Source of the DNA: a virus
Direction: 5' to 3' (one strand)
DNA: 23,051 nucleotides
Virus record (IMG/VR): IMGVR_UViG_3300035698_014406
Coordinates: 1 to 23,051 of that record
Positions 6,672-14,257 of the stretch are shown here, in pieces. Within the stretch, counting starts at the first letter, position 1; the number at the start of each line of letters is the position of its first letter. The notes beneath the pieces were generated by a model. That model made no database searches, was not told the origin of the DNA, and worked only from the letters and a program-made list of their open reading frames with translations. The position numbers and the translations under genes were made by a program.

Positions 6672-7150
6672 TCAAAATTTCCTTCCATTGATTTGAATAT
6701 ATCCTCAGAAACTGCCTTTGCCAACACCTCTGTGAAATATTCTCTGTCCCCTGCGAACTTACGATCGAGGGCGTCTTTATTGATTCCTGCGTCATACACT
6801 TCATAAAATTTACCAGCATATCCAACGTAGTCTCCAACATTAATGACCAATCCTTCTTCTGTAAGGTGTTCATTATATGCCCATAGGTTCATATCACCCT
6901 TGGCTACACGTCTAACTCCACCCTCAGAAACAACATCTACATCGGCAATCTGGATGCGACCTATGATTTCTGTCATCTTGTTGTATATCTTATTCTTGGA
7001 TTCACCATAAAAATTAGATTCAGTTTTATCCACACTGATTGAATAGACTACACAGTGCTGATTGATTAAGCCCTCAGTCAACTCTCGTCCCAGTGCTATC
7101 ATCAGTTTCTCTTCGGCATCCCTGAAGAAAATTGGTAGTCCATCAGCCAT
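6668..7150 (-). CDS. Neck / head-completion protein, gp14-like position (putative)
   Basis: This 160-aa protein sits between the C2H2 protein and the next small gene, in the place where T4-like phages encode the second neck protein. Visible elements are DAEEKLMIALGRELTEGLIN (helix, 11-30), the YSISVDKTESNFYGESKNK segment (35-53), which recalls the short DPLYGE/FYGE turns of neck proteins, a run of beta strands, and GLVINVGDYVGYAGKFYEVY (100-119), a common strand pattern of connector proteins, then DRKFAGDREYFTEVLAK. The start overlaps the preceding stop by one base (TAATG). I infer a role in closing the DNA-filled head or joining it to the tail; the sequence alone does not prove it. Confidence 0.55.
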   Translation of the reverse strand: MADGLPIFFRDAEEKLMIALGRELTEGLINQHCVVYSISVDKTESNFYGESKNKIYNKMTEIIGRIQIADVDVVSEGGVRRVAKGDMNLWAYNEHLTEEGLVINVGDYVGYAGKFYEVYDAGINKDALDRKFAGDREYFTEVLAKAVSEDIFKSMEGNFE

Positions 7151-7476
7151 TATTTATCCTTTATGAAATTAAACTGTAGCAGCGCTGCCAAGTCGGTCTT
7201 TATGGCTTCTTCATTTCCAGCCGCTATAGCTTTCTTTTTCTTCTCTTTTTCAGCTTTTTTATCTTGTCTGCGCTTGTGATGTTCCACAGCTTTCTGGGCC
7301 CTATGAGCAGAATATTCTGACTCAATTTTTTCATTCTCTTCTAGAACTTCTGCTGGGACTTCAATGTCCTTTGTTTGTTCGTAATAATCATCTAAACCCT
7401 TTAGTCCATGCTTCTTAACGACATGTGTCACTGTGAGTTGTTTAAATGTCTTCATACATAATTTGCAAACTGCCAT
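7150..7476 (-). CDS. Small C2H2 zinc-finger protein in the neck cluster
   Basis: This 108-aa protein has a single N-terminal zinc finger of the phage MucR-like type: C4, C7, H18, H23 in VCKLCMKTFKQLTVTHVVKK, followed by the usual HGLKGLDDYYEQ helix. From residue about 50 to 95 it is extremely charged (Glu then Lys/Arg runs, KRRQDKKAEKEKKKK), likely a helix or coiled coil, and it ends with a hydrophobic LAALLQFNFI segment. Such fingers are frequent in phage DNA-binding and homing-related proteins, but this one is wedged between two neck genes, transcribed with them and coupled by TAATG to the next. It might be a virion DNA-contacting piece or a regulator. Function not known. Confidence 0.7.
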   Translation of the reverse strand: MAVCKLCMKTFKQLTVTHVVKKHGLKGLDDYYEQTKDIEVPAEVLEENEKIESEYSAHRAQKAVEHHKRRQDKKAEKEKKKKAIAAGNEEAIKTDLAALLQFNFIKDK

Positions 7477-7495
7477 AATTCAATAACCTTTCTTA

Positions 7496-8626
7496 CTATA
7501 ATCCTACTGGAATTAAGATAAGCGCCAATATTCCGAGCATAATTCCGCCCGGATTGAAACTTAGAGACTTGTTAATATTTTCAGCCGCATTAGCGTCATC
7601 CTCGATCAGCTTTCCAACATCCATAGCTTCTAATTCATTGAGCAAATACTCTTTCAGTTCATCTTGTTTTGTCTGTGCTTCAGAAATCAATGCCTCACCA
7701 TCAAGTGTTACAGTGTGATCTGGCATATTCAGTTCTGAAAACTTTGATCTAATTCTACCCAATATTTCTTTACATGAAGCAAACGTGTATTGTTTAACCC
7801 AACGTTTTGAATTTGCATTAAAATCAGAATATGGAATTTCATCAATTCTTAATGTTCCTGGGTTTGAAACCAAGTCACCTTTTCCTTGTGCGGCGTACGC
7901 ATTAAGGTCTTCTTTCAATTTATAAAAATACCAAACCCTATTACCTGAATATTTTCCAGTTGGAACAGGATATATGGATATTGCATTTTCAGTTCTACCT
8001 GTAAAATCCGTTGCATCCCTAGTTACATCTTCACCAGCAGGCCTAACAGCATATGTAAAATCGCCCTGAAATAATCTGCCACGCAACTCTGTTGCATTGG
8101 CCAGTTGAATTCTGAATGATGTTGGTACAACATATTGAAATGACGCACCCATATAGCCCCAGCCGAACTCATGGTTTACCCAGGCTGGATTATTGTTTGG
8201 GTCCATTAGGAACCTATCAATAGCTGGTGGTTCTTGCCACATGACGTCGATGATTTCAATGTTGTTATTTAAGTAGTATGTTTGCTTTTTATCAATAAGT
8301 GTAATGTAATCTTTATATACTGGAACCTCTCCACCAACGTTGACCTGTTCGGAATACGCTTTTGAAAAAGATTTTGCAAATTCGAAATTCTGTGAGACCC
8401 AACGCTGAGTGAAATCTTGTGTTGATGGGAGCCCAAGCGCGTTTGCGATGTGGGACTTAACAGCCCATTGGTTGATGTAATTGCTATATTCTTCGATAGC
8501 ATTATTGAATGCAACTGTGTAACTCATGTCATCAAGTTCAACTGACACAACAGGTGCGCCCAACATGGTATCCACATATTGTTTTATTGCAATTACTTCA
8601 GCGTCATTTATTGTATATTCGGCCAT
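7496..8626 (-). CDS. Neck protein, gp13-like (putative head closure)
   Basis: This 376-aa protein is the first gene after the capsid-gene terminator. The opening EYTINDAEVIAIKQYVDTML (3-22) and VELDDMSYTVAFNNAIEEYS (29-48) is typical of head-closure or neck proteins of T4-like phages, in which a short strand leads to a helix that packs on the portal. Further recognisable blocks are YYLNNNIEIIDVMW, IYPVPTGKYSGNRVWYFY, YSDFNANSKRWVKQYTFASC and KEILGRIRSKF, followed by VTLDGEALISEAQTKQDELK. This layout is also seen in other phage neck proteins about 300-380 aa long. The last 20 residues (GIMLGILALILIPVGL) are unusually hydrophobic. The ATG has GGAG six bases upstream. T4 gp13 is shorter (309 aa). 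The call rests on pattern plus position between capsid and tail genes. Confidence 0.65.
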   Translation of the reverse strand: MAEYTINDAEVIAIKQYVDTMLGAPVVSVELDDMSYTVAFNNAIEEYSNYINQWAVKSHIANALGLPSTQDFTQRWVSQNFEFAKSFSKAYSEQVNVGGEVPVYKDYITLIDKKQTYYLNNNIEIIDVMWQEPPAIDRFLMDPNNNPAWVNHEFGWGYMGASFQYVVPTSFRIQLANATELRGRLFQGDFTYAVRPAGEDVTRDATDFTGRTENAISIYPVPTGKYSGNRVWYFYKLKEDLNAYAAQGKGDLVSNPGTLRIDEIPYSDFNANSKRWVKQYTFASCKEILGRIRSKFSELNMPDHTVTLDGEALISEAQTKQDELKEYLLNELEAMDVGKLIEDDANAAENINKSLSFNPGGIMLGILALILIPVGL

Positions 8627-8743
8627 GTATTCTCCAATCTAGTGTATAGATAAATATCAGACCTTCCTAGTTTAAGAAAGTCTTCTTTGTGTTTGGATAG
8701 TGACACGTTATGGGAAGAAGGTAAATTATTTAACAAAAAGATT

Positions 8744-8771
8744 AAAAAAATGGGGAACCCGAAGGCTCCCC
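8744..8771 (-). terminator. Intrinsic terminator of the major capsid gene
   Basis: On the - strand GGGGAGCC, loop TTCG, GGTTCCCC form an 8-bp stem with one G-T pair (8771-8752), followed by ATTTTTTT (8751-8744). This is the best intrinsic terminator in the window and would uncouple the abundant capsid message from the neck genes. The 120 bases between it and the next start at 8626 show no ORF and no convincing promoter. Confidence 0.85.
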
Positions 8772-8800
8772 ATCTCTCTCAAGTTATTACTAACTTAAGC

Positions 8801-10318
8801 TTATGCTACGTAAGGTGTTGACTGACCAACAACATCATATTCCGATGGGAATACAACATTAATCTTACCGTAGTATCTATTGTTGACAACTTTTTTCGCG
8901 TATCTGGTCATAATGCCCTTACGAGGTGTGAAGTCGTTAGGATCAAGAACAACAGGAGTCAGCTGGAATGGAATGTATGGCGCGTAAACGTAGCCAGTAT
9001 CCATGAAGCTTGTTCCCTTGTGTCCCATAAGCAGCACGTGAGAAGGCAGGTACGGATCTTTGTACACGGTGTAACGTGAACCAAGACTACCGATTTGCTC
9101 GATACCCATATTGAACTGCTCTGCTTCTGCATCATTTACAGCGTGGAACTTCTCCAAGTCCTCAAGCACGGATCCAACTTCGGTCGAACAAACGATCCAG
9201 TTGGCTCCACCACGGAGGGTCGCCTTATGGATTGCAGCCGAAACCTTGTTGACCTTAGTGATAAGAGTCTGGTTCCATTCCTTCTGAGTCACATAGCCAG
9301 ATGCAGTGTCTGGAGTAACACTGACACCATCAACACGGGTTGAAGTTGCGTTGCGAGCATAGTTCCACTGGTCCTGGAACGCAGCAACTTGAACAAGGTC
9401 GCGAATAATTTCACGATCAATTTCAACAGCCAGTTCTTCGGACAGAAGTCCAGTCAACTCTGCTTCAGCATCAACGCTATGGTAAGCAGCAAGATCCTGA
9501 GCAAGCTCTGGAGTCCAATGCGCCTTCATTTTGCGTGAGCTAACCTGCACAGTTGTGCTGGTCACAACCAACTTGACTTCAGTCATTGCTGACTTAGCTT
9601 CAAGAGTTGCATACTCGACCCATTCTGCTTCAACAGCAGTAAAACCGGTACCATTAACCGCAACGGCTGGGATTGTAACTGAAATCAGATTAACATTGCT
9701 GTTTGATCCGAAGAAGTCATCAGTCCAGTTTTGCTTGTTAATTGCAAAGTCTACTTCTTCACCAACGGCGCCAACTCCAGCTTGAACCTTAACCTTCAAT
9801 GAGGATAGTCCAACTTCTCCACCAGAATACTGCAGTGAAACCGAGGCTCCCCCGGTTGTAGTGGTAGGAGTTGTTCCAGATGTAAGAGTCTGAGCACCAC
9901 GCGACAGGTCAAAGGCACCGTTGTCATAGTGAGCATCATATACACTCTTGAAGGCACCATTAGTATTGTCTGTAGATGTTCCAACCTGGTGATCCATATA
10001 GAACAACAGTCCGGAAGGCAGGTTCAACGGCTGAACTGATACAATTTCATTGGCCAGTAAGCGCGAGAACACACGACGAACCATAGGGAACGCAGCGATA
10101 TCGAAACCAGCGATGTTGTCCAACTGGTTGTTTACTGCTTCAGACAGCAGGTGTCCAGCTTCATTTTCCATAAGCTGTGCGATCATATTTTTCTTGGATC
10201 CGGACAGTCCTTCAAGAAGGCCAGTCTGTTCCCAACGGTCAATAACGGTCTGACGTTGCTCTTGCAACTGACGGACCTGAATATTACCAACTTTACCACT
10301 TCTCAGTAGTTCACTCAT
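8801..10318 (-). CDS. 23: Major capsid protein precursor, gp23-like
   Basis: This 505-aa protein is the HK97-fold head shell subunit. It follows the T4 gp23 plan: a helical N-terminal delta domain, a protease site, and a core with VRRVFSRLLANEIVSVQPLN, LPSGLLFYMD, KMKAHWTPELAQDLAAYHSV (T4: LKAAYSIELAQDL), DAEAELTGLLSEELAVEIDR, WIVCSTEVGSVLEDL, YTVYKDPYLPSHVLLMGHKG, YVYAPYIPFQLTPVV, and FTPRKGIMTRYAKKVVNNRY. The likely cleavage is LLSE60|A61, matching LTE65|A66 of T4 in both sequence and distance from the start. A Thr/Gly-rich stretch (about 142-165) probably marks the inserted domain. It has AGGAG upstream, its own terminator downstream, and lies just after protease and scaffold. The length is close to T4 gp23 (521 aa). 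Confidence 0.97.
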   Translation of the reverse strand: MSELLRSGKVGNIQVRQLQEQRQTVIDRWEQTGLLEGLSGSKKNMIAQLMENEAGHLLSEAVNNQLDNIAGFDIAAFPMVRRVFSRLLANEIVSVQPLNLPSGLLFYMDHQVGTSTDNTNGAFKSVYDAHYDNGAFDLSRGAQTLTSGTTPTTTTGGASVSLQYSGGEVGLSSLKVKVQAGVGAVGEEVDFAINKQNWTDDFFGSNSNVNLISVTIPAVAVNGTGFTAVEAEWVEYATLEAKSAMTEVKLVVTSTTVQVSSRKMKAHWTPELAQDLAAYHSVDAEAELTGLLSEELAVEIDREIIRDLVQVAAFQDQWNYARNATSTRVDGVSVTPDTASGYVTQKEWNQTLITKVNKVSAAIHKATLRGGANWIVCSTEVGSVLEDLEKFHAVNDAEAEQFNMGIEQIGSLGSRYTVYKDPYLPSHVLLMGHKGTSFMDTGYVYAPYIPFQLTPVVLDPNDFTPRKGIMTRYAKKVVNNRYYGKINVVFPSEYDVVGQSTPYVA

Positions 10319-10329
10319 AATTTTTTCTC

Positions 10330-11556
10330 CTAAGAATCGATTCCAGCCATACGCTTCATTCTGCGCATTTCATCTGACTGGAAAACGTTCTTCGATTTTG
10401 GTTTGTTTCTGTGCTCTGAAAGAAGCTCCGAGAATTCATTTAGTGGGTTATATGTTTCACTAATGTCTTTCATCGTTGTATCATACAAAGCTTTAACTTC
10501 ATCAATTGATTCACATTCGTCAATCTTACCAACAAAATTAGTTTTTTCTTGTTTTGTAAATTGTCCAGATTCGAACAACTTATTAACATTTGCTAGTTTT
10601 GCGTTGAAGAGATTTGTTTCCTCAAGCTGACCACTTAAGGCCGTAATTGCTTGACTCAATTTTTCATTCTCTTCTTCGAGTTCACTTTTGCGGACGTTCA
10701 GATACTCCTCAGGAGTAGTCTTCGTGAATTCGCCTTCTTTGCGAACATAGAGACCTTCTTCGATCTCATCGTCTTCAACCGCATCGAACTCATCAGAATC
10801 AGCGCTATCCACCTCTTCGGTGTCATCTTCAATATCAAGATCGAGTTCTTCATCGTCCTCGTCTAAATCATCGCTTAATTCAATTCCATCGTCTGAATCC
10901 TCAGCATCATCTTCTGCTGCTTCGTCTTCATCATCGAACAGTTCCTCAGGAACGTCGAATTCTTCTTCGCCACCATCTTCATCAGCACCATCTTCATCAG
11001 CACCATCTTCATCAGCACCATCTTCATCAGCACCATCTTCATCAGCTTCTGGCTCACCGGCATCTTCTGCTTTTTCCTCGGCGGCTTCTTCATCAGGAGA
11101 CTCTGCATCTTCATGAGCTTCGTCTTCCTCTGCATCTTCTTCTGAAATACTAACATTCAAAGCTTCTTTTCTTAAATCTGCAAGATCATCGGCTTCAATG
11201 TCTCCGTCCCCATCAGCGTCCAGTTCATCCTGATCACCAACAAGTTCGTCTTCTTCTTTCAATTCGTCTTGAGCTTCTTCTGAAGGATCCGTTGATCCAC
11301 GGCCGGTATCCGGTTCTTTACCCATATCGTGTTCATTACCTTCTTCAATTTCTTCTTCTGGTTCATCATCAACTTCAAACTCAGAATCCATATCGTCTTC
11401 ATCTTCTTCTTCACCCTCGGTCAAGATATCCTTGAAAAATCTGGTTAATTCAGGAGAGAAGGCTTCAAGCATAACATCTTTGGCGTTATCCATTGCAGCT
11501 TCCTCAAGCTCGTTGGCGGTGATCAATGCGTCCTCTATAATTTTTCTCTTAGCCAC
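10330..11556 (-). CDS. 22: Acidic prohead scaffold / core protein, gp22-like
   Basis: This 408-aa protein lies between protease and capsid genes, the gp22 position. The N-terminus (1-45) is helical and contains MLE|A and LTE|G, both plausible protease sites. Residues about 46-275 are extraordinarily acidic, including five DEDGA-type units encoded by a 15-bp tandem repeat. The C-terminal part is a coiled-coil-like scaffold (KSELEEENEKLSQAITALSG, then NAKLANVNKLFESGQF) and ends basic (SDEMRRMKRMAGIDS), as expected for a capsid-binding tail. It is longer than T4 gp22 (269 aa); the acidic half may stand in for the acidic core protein gp67, which is not found separately here (inference). The start is a GTG with AGGAG upstream. 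Confidence 0.85.
   Translation of the reverse strand: MAKRKIIEDALITANELEEAAMDNAKDVMLEAFSPELTRFFKDILTEGEEEDEDDMDSEFEVDDEPEEEIEEGNEHDMGKEPDTGRGSTDPSEEAQDELKEEDELVGDQDELDADGDGDIEADDLADLRKEALNVSISEEDAEEDEAHEDAESPDEEAAEEKAEDAGEPEADEDGADEDGADEDGADEDGADEDGGEEEFDVPEELFDDEDEAAEDDAEDSDDGIELSDDLDEDDEELDLDIEDDTEEVDSADSDEFDAVEDDEIEEGLYVRKEGEFTKTTPEEYLNVRKSELEEENEKLSQAITALSGQLEETNLFNAKLANVNKLFESGQFTKQEKTNFVGKIDECESIDEVKALYDTTMKDISETYNPLNEFSELLSEHRNKPKSKNVFQSDEMRRMKRMAGIDS
10971..11045. repeat. Five tandem copies of a 15-bp unit in the scaffold gene
   Basis: The unit CACCATCTTCATCAG repeats exactly five times without a single mismatch. It encodes Ala/Gly-Asp-Glu-Asp repeats on the - strand and keeps the frame. 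The perfect identity suggests recent copy-number change by slippage. Confidence 0.95.
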
Positions 11557-11566
11557 TATTTTCTCC

Positions 11567-12172
11567 TTATCTAAAATATGAATCCTGCAAAATATCGTGA
11601 AGGATGCTTCTTAGATTATTGTGTTTATCAATATTATACTGTAGGCCTTCAACCAGATACGCACCTGGTGTAGAAGGAGAACTAACAGCATCAAATGCAA
11701 TCAGTTCGAAATCGTCTTGTACAATATTTTCTCCGCCTTCGTTTTGAAGTGAACCGATTCCTCTAGAACTAATTCCGATTTTTACACCTTGTTGAATTAG
11801 TGCCTTGAGGATCTGTCCTGGCGGTGTGTTTAGGATTTCGAGATTACCTCTAACCTCATCACCTTGCATATAAATATCAGTTATCAAATGCGAAACATTT
11901 TTTAACTCTACTACTGGAGAGTCTGGATGGTCCAGTTCTCCCATTGCCATGCGAAGTGAAACCTTTTCTTTATATCGTCCAGCTTCACGTTGCAAAACGC
12001 TCTTAGGATAAATACGTCCATTAGCATTTTTTGTATTCGCCTTTTGCAATAACTTATCCTGAAGAACAAACGCAGCTGATGGATTCTTCGCCACCTCTTC
12101 TATAATTTCAGGATCAACTTCCATTATGTAGTATTCACTGATCACTACTTTTTTGTTTAGGATGTCACTCAT
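11567..12172 (-). CDS. 21: Prohead core protease, gp21-like
   Basis: This 201-aa protein is a serine protease of the T4 gp21 (S77) type that degrades the scaffold and trims the capsid protein before DNA packaging. The early motif NTKNANGRIYPKSVL (46-60) is the family signature; the catalytic His is His82 in GELDHPD and the nucleophile is in GISSRGIGS (Ser135 or Ser136); FELIAFDAVSSPSTPGAY forms the rear of the active site. T4 gp21 is 212 aa, so this is full length. It follows three small genes carrying leader peptides that match its expected cleavage preference, and precedes scaffold and capsid, so enzyme and candidate substrates are in one transcript. Ribosome binding is weak (TTGGGG), possibly limiting enzyme made per head. 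Confidence 0.95.
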   Translation of the reverse strand: MSDILNKKVVISEYYIMEVDPEIIEEVAKNPSAAFVLQDKLLQKANTKNANGRIYPKSVLQREAGRYKEKVSLRMAMGELDHPDSPVVELKNVSHLITDIYMQGDEVRGNLEILNTPPGQILKALIQQGVKIGISSRGIGSLQNEGGENIVQDDFELIAFDAVSSPSTPGAYLVEGLQYNIDKHNNLRSILHDILQDSYFR

Positions 12173-12175
12173 AGT

Positions 12176-12526
12176 TTAGCCCCAACCATTTACAATTAAT
12201 GTTTCTTCAGCTTCTTTTGGTGCATATTTAACCAACTTCCAAGTGAAGTTTTTAAATTTAGATTGAAGTTTTTTGACTGCTTTTTTAGCAGAAACAACTG
12301 ACTCATCATATGGATCGAGTCCAAAAGTAATGTAAATTGTATGGTCATCATAATATGCTCCATTCCAAATTATCTCATCATCTTTGGAAAATTCTACATC
12401 AATTGCCTTAGCAACTTTTTGGACTTCTTTATCATATTGTTTTATTTGACCCGGAAGATTTCCTTCATTCAAGAGTTCTTCTTTGATACACTCTAAAATA
12501 ATTGCTTTCAATTCTGATTTCTTCAT
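12176..12526 (-). CDS. Small protein with KKSELK N-terminus, candidate internal head protein
   Basis: This 116-aa protein begins with the shared leader, here slightly longer (MKKSELKAIILECIKEELLN, then EG), ending in LNE|G. The body contains GQIKQYDKEVQKVAKAIDVE and IWNGAYYDDHTIYITFGLDP, an alternation of helix and strand that suggests a small alpha/beta domain, then a Lys-rich helix KKAVKKLQSKFKNFTWKLVK and a final strand ETLIVNGWG. No family is recognised. It directly precedes the protease gene, three bases apart, and its start overlaps the previous stop (TAATG). If processed, the mature product would be about 94 aa. Packaging into the head is inferred only from the leader and position. Confidence 0.78.
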   Translation of the reverse strand: MKKSELKAIILECIKEELLNEGNLPGQIKQYDKEVQKVAKAIDVEFSKDDEIIWNGAYYDDHTIYITFGLDPYDESVVSAKKAVKKLQSKFKNFTWKLVKYAPKEAEETLIVNGWG

Positions 12527-12837
12527 TACTTTTTGCTCCTATTTTGAAATTTTCCTCTTTGTAATAATTTTATTGTTTCGTCAAACTTTTTATTGAACAT
12601 AAATTCATCATGTAATGTTAGAAGTTGTTTACGAGCTTTGGTCCAATCTTCCCCGTCTATGTCTGTAAAATCATCATCCTCTGTTTCTTTCCATAAATTG
12701 AAAATTTTGTCAGACAAATCTTTTCTAAGTTTCAATATTTCTTTTATTTTTTTGTCTACTTTTTTACGGCCATCGCCTTCTTCAAGCATACACTCTAAAA
12801 TAATTGCTTTAAATTCTGATTTCTTAATTGTTGCCAT
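12526..12837 (-). CDS. Small protein with KKSEFK N-terminus, candidate internal head protein
   Basis: This 103-aa protein starts MATIKKSEFKAIILECMLEEG, the shared leader with three extra N-terminal residues. Within the first 60 bases its coding DNA is nearly identical to that of the next gene at 12526 (TCAGAATTTAAAGCAATTAT against a close variant), which suggests duplication or recombination of the leader. The body is all helical and highly charged (DKKIKEILKLRKDLSDKIFN, then DWTKARKQLLTLHDEFMFNK) and ends basic (GKFQNRSKK). No family is recognised. It is coupled on both sides by one-base overlaps. Presumed cleavage is after LEE. The basic, helical, processed character resembles internal proteins of T4-like heads, though homology cannot be shown from here. 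Confidence 0.76.
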   Translation of the reverse strand: MATIKKSEFKAIILECMLEEGDGRKKVDKKIKEILKLRKDLSDKIFNLWKETEDDDFTDIDGEDWTKARKQLLTLHDEFMFNKKFDETIKLLQRGKFQNRSKK

Positions 12838-13430
12838 TATTTTCCACCTTTGGTTTTTGCAAAATCGACTGGCGATTTCTTAATGTTTAATGCGTCGAAT
12901 TGTAATATCTTGTCTATAGCTTGTTCAGCTGGTTTTATGAAGTCTTTGAATGGAATTTCATTCATCTTGCCGTTGCGATCTACAGTAGCTTCACCATTCA
13001 TATCAATATCATTCACCGTATCAATGTTGATTTCAAATTCAATGAACTGACGCTTACCAGGTTTTGCCTGGCCGGCAGCAATGTCATATGTGAAGATGAT
13101 GCTAGACGTGTCGAAGAAATCCGGATCAAATGCAGATGCTATCTTGCGTTTCATTAGATCAACATTGTGCATGAACTCTACAATAATAGAGACCGCCAAT
13201 GCTTCTGGCTCGCTTGTTGAATTTGCCTTGGCCGCTACAACACTCAGCTTGGGCTTAACCCATGACGAGAATGTAACATACAGAGCTTCAGGGCGTTTCT
13301 TATTTTCAATTGCCCCAATTTCCGCCTTCCAATTTTTATCTTTGATCTTGGCATTGACCTTTGTTCCTGGACCATACTGACCCTCTTGGATCATTTCATT
13401 GATCATCTCTCTCAATTCTGAATTGTTCAT
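12837..13430 (-). CDS. Head-cluster protein with a diverged SELK-type N-terminus
   Basis: This 197-aa protein carries a diverged leader, MNNSELREMINEMIQEG, ending in IQE|G. It is the largest of the five such proteins. The body shows a basic beta-rich start (GPGTKVNAKIKDKNWKAEIG), a strand with YVTFSSWVKPKLSVVAAK, a helix VSIIVEFMHNVDLMKRKIAS, and strands IIFTYDI and RQFIEFEINIDTVNDI, then a Lys-containing C-terminus. It looks like a folded alpha/beta domain rather than a simple DNA-binding peptide. Its ATG overlaps the preceding stop by four bases and its stop overlaps the next start by one. Function unknown; the leader suggests capsid targeting. Confidence 0.72.
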   Translation of the reverse strand: MNNSELREMINEMIQEGQYGPGTKVNAKIKDKNWKAEIGAIENKKRPEALYVTFSSWVKPKLSVVAAKANSTSEPEALAVSIIVEFMHNVDLMKRKIASAFDPDFFDTSSIIFTYDIAAGQAKPGKRQFIEFEINIDTVNDIDMNGEATVDRNGKMNEIPFKDFIKPAEQAIDKILQFDALNIKKSPVDFAKTKGGK

Positions 13431-14218
13431 TTGTTTAATTCCCTTAGTTCTTCCAATAGTTCATACCCATTCAGTATGTTTGTTTGTGTGCATCCACTTC
13501 GAAGTACATCTAAACCCTCATTAAGTTTGTCAAACAGTTCTTGATCCTGATATGACTTACGAAACATGGAGGCCATAGAGTCTAATTCACCAATTTGCCC
13601 AATATACAATGCCTGAACTTTCTCTTCGTCGTTTTCCTTTAGAATATTAAACACCTGTCTGTCTCTATCATTCAATGAAGAGGCGAACTGAGCGTTAAAC
13701 TTCTTAATCGCAATGCGCACAACATGTTTTGGCTCAAGGAATTTCAATGAACCGTTTGCAGCAATACTATTTACTTCCTTAATAACTGATTTTTCTTCTC
13801 TAATAGTTGTAACATGTTCAATTAGAGCATTAAGTGAATTTACATACGCTTGAACATCATCATCTTTAGATGTTGCAAATTTAATCAACGTTCCAATGTG
13901 TGAATTTATAGCTGTAGATTTACTTTTTGGAGGATTGAACCTTGTTTCTAACAAAGCGTTGTATGTCTTAATGTCACTGAATGTGTAGCCCTTTAATGTG
14001 TTGATTGTTTCAGACACAAATAACCTTGCATCGTCTCTATCTTTTACATAAGACGAATTAAGACTATGATAGACTCTAAATTGAGTCTTCAAAATTGGCT
14101 TCACATTGATATAGCGAATGAAATCCTTGGCCTGAGTTTTTGACTCAGAATCCTTACCTTCCATTACACATTTGACACAATGCTTAGTCATTGAATTTAA
14201 AATTGTTCCAAAGTTCAC
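13427..14218 (-). CDS. Unknown 263-aa head-cluster protein
   Basis: This protein of 263 aa is not recognised. It is almost wholly helical by residue pattern, with an N-terminal CVKCVMEGK segment, repeated charged amphipathic stretches (IRYINVKPILKTQFRVYH; IGTLIKFATSKDDDVQAYVN; KHVVRIAIKKFNAQFASSLN), and a Leu/Glu C-terminus YELLEELRELNK. The start is GTG at 14218 with AAGGAG nine bases upstream, a strong site, 39 bases after portal. It lies between portal and the leader-peptide genes; in T4 the small prohead core genes 67 and 68 occupy this interval, so a prohead core or assembly role is reasonable, but the sequence does not resemble them visibly. The VME|G at residues 18-21 could be a protease site, though no leader motif is present. 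Confidence 0.7.
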   Translation of the reverse strand: MNFGTILNSMTKHCVKCVMEGKDSESKTQAKDFIRYINVKPILKTQFRVYHSLNSSYVKDRDDARLFVSETINTLKGYTFSDIKTYNALLETRFNPPKSKSTAINSHIGTLIKFATSKDDDVQAYVNSLNALIEHVTTIREEKSVIKEVNSIAANGSLKFLEPKHVVRIAIKKFNAQFASSLNDRDRQVFNILKENDEEKVQALYIGQIGELDSMASMFRKSYQDQELFDKLNEGLDVLRSGCTQTNILNGYELLEELRELNK

Positions 14219-14257
14219 TCTTATATACTCCTTGATAATTCTATCTATATTAAAATA

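Noticed and set aside
10820-11116. + strand serine-rich open frame
   Set aside because: It is the mirror of the Asp/Glu codons of the scaffold gene (GAT/GAA read as ATC/TTC or TCA/TCT) and has no independent support.
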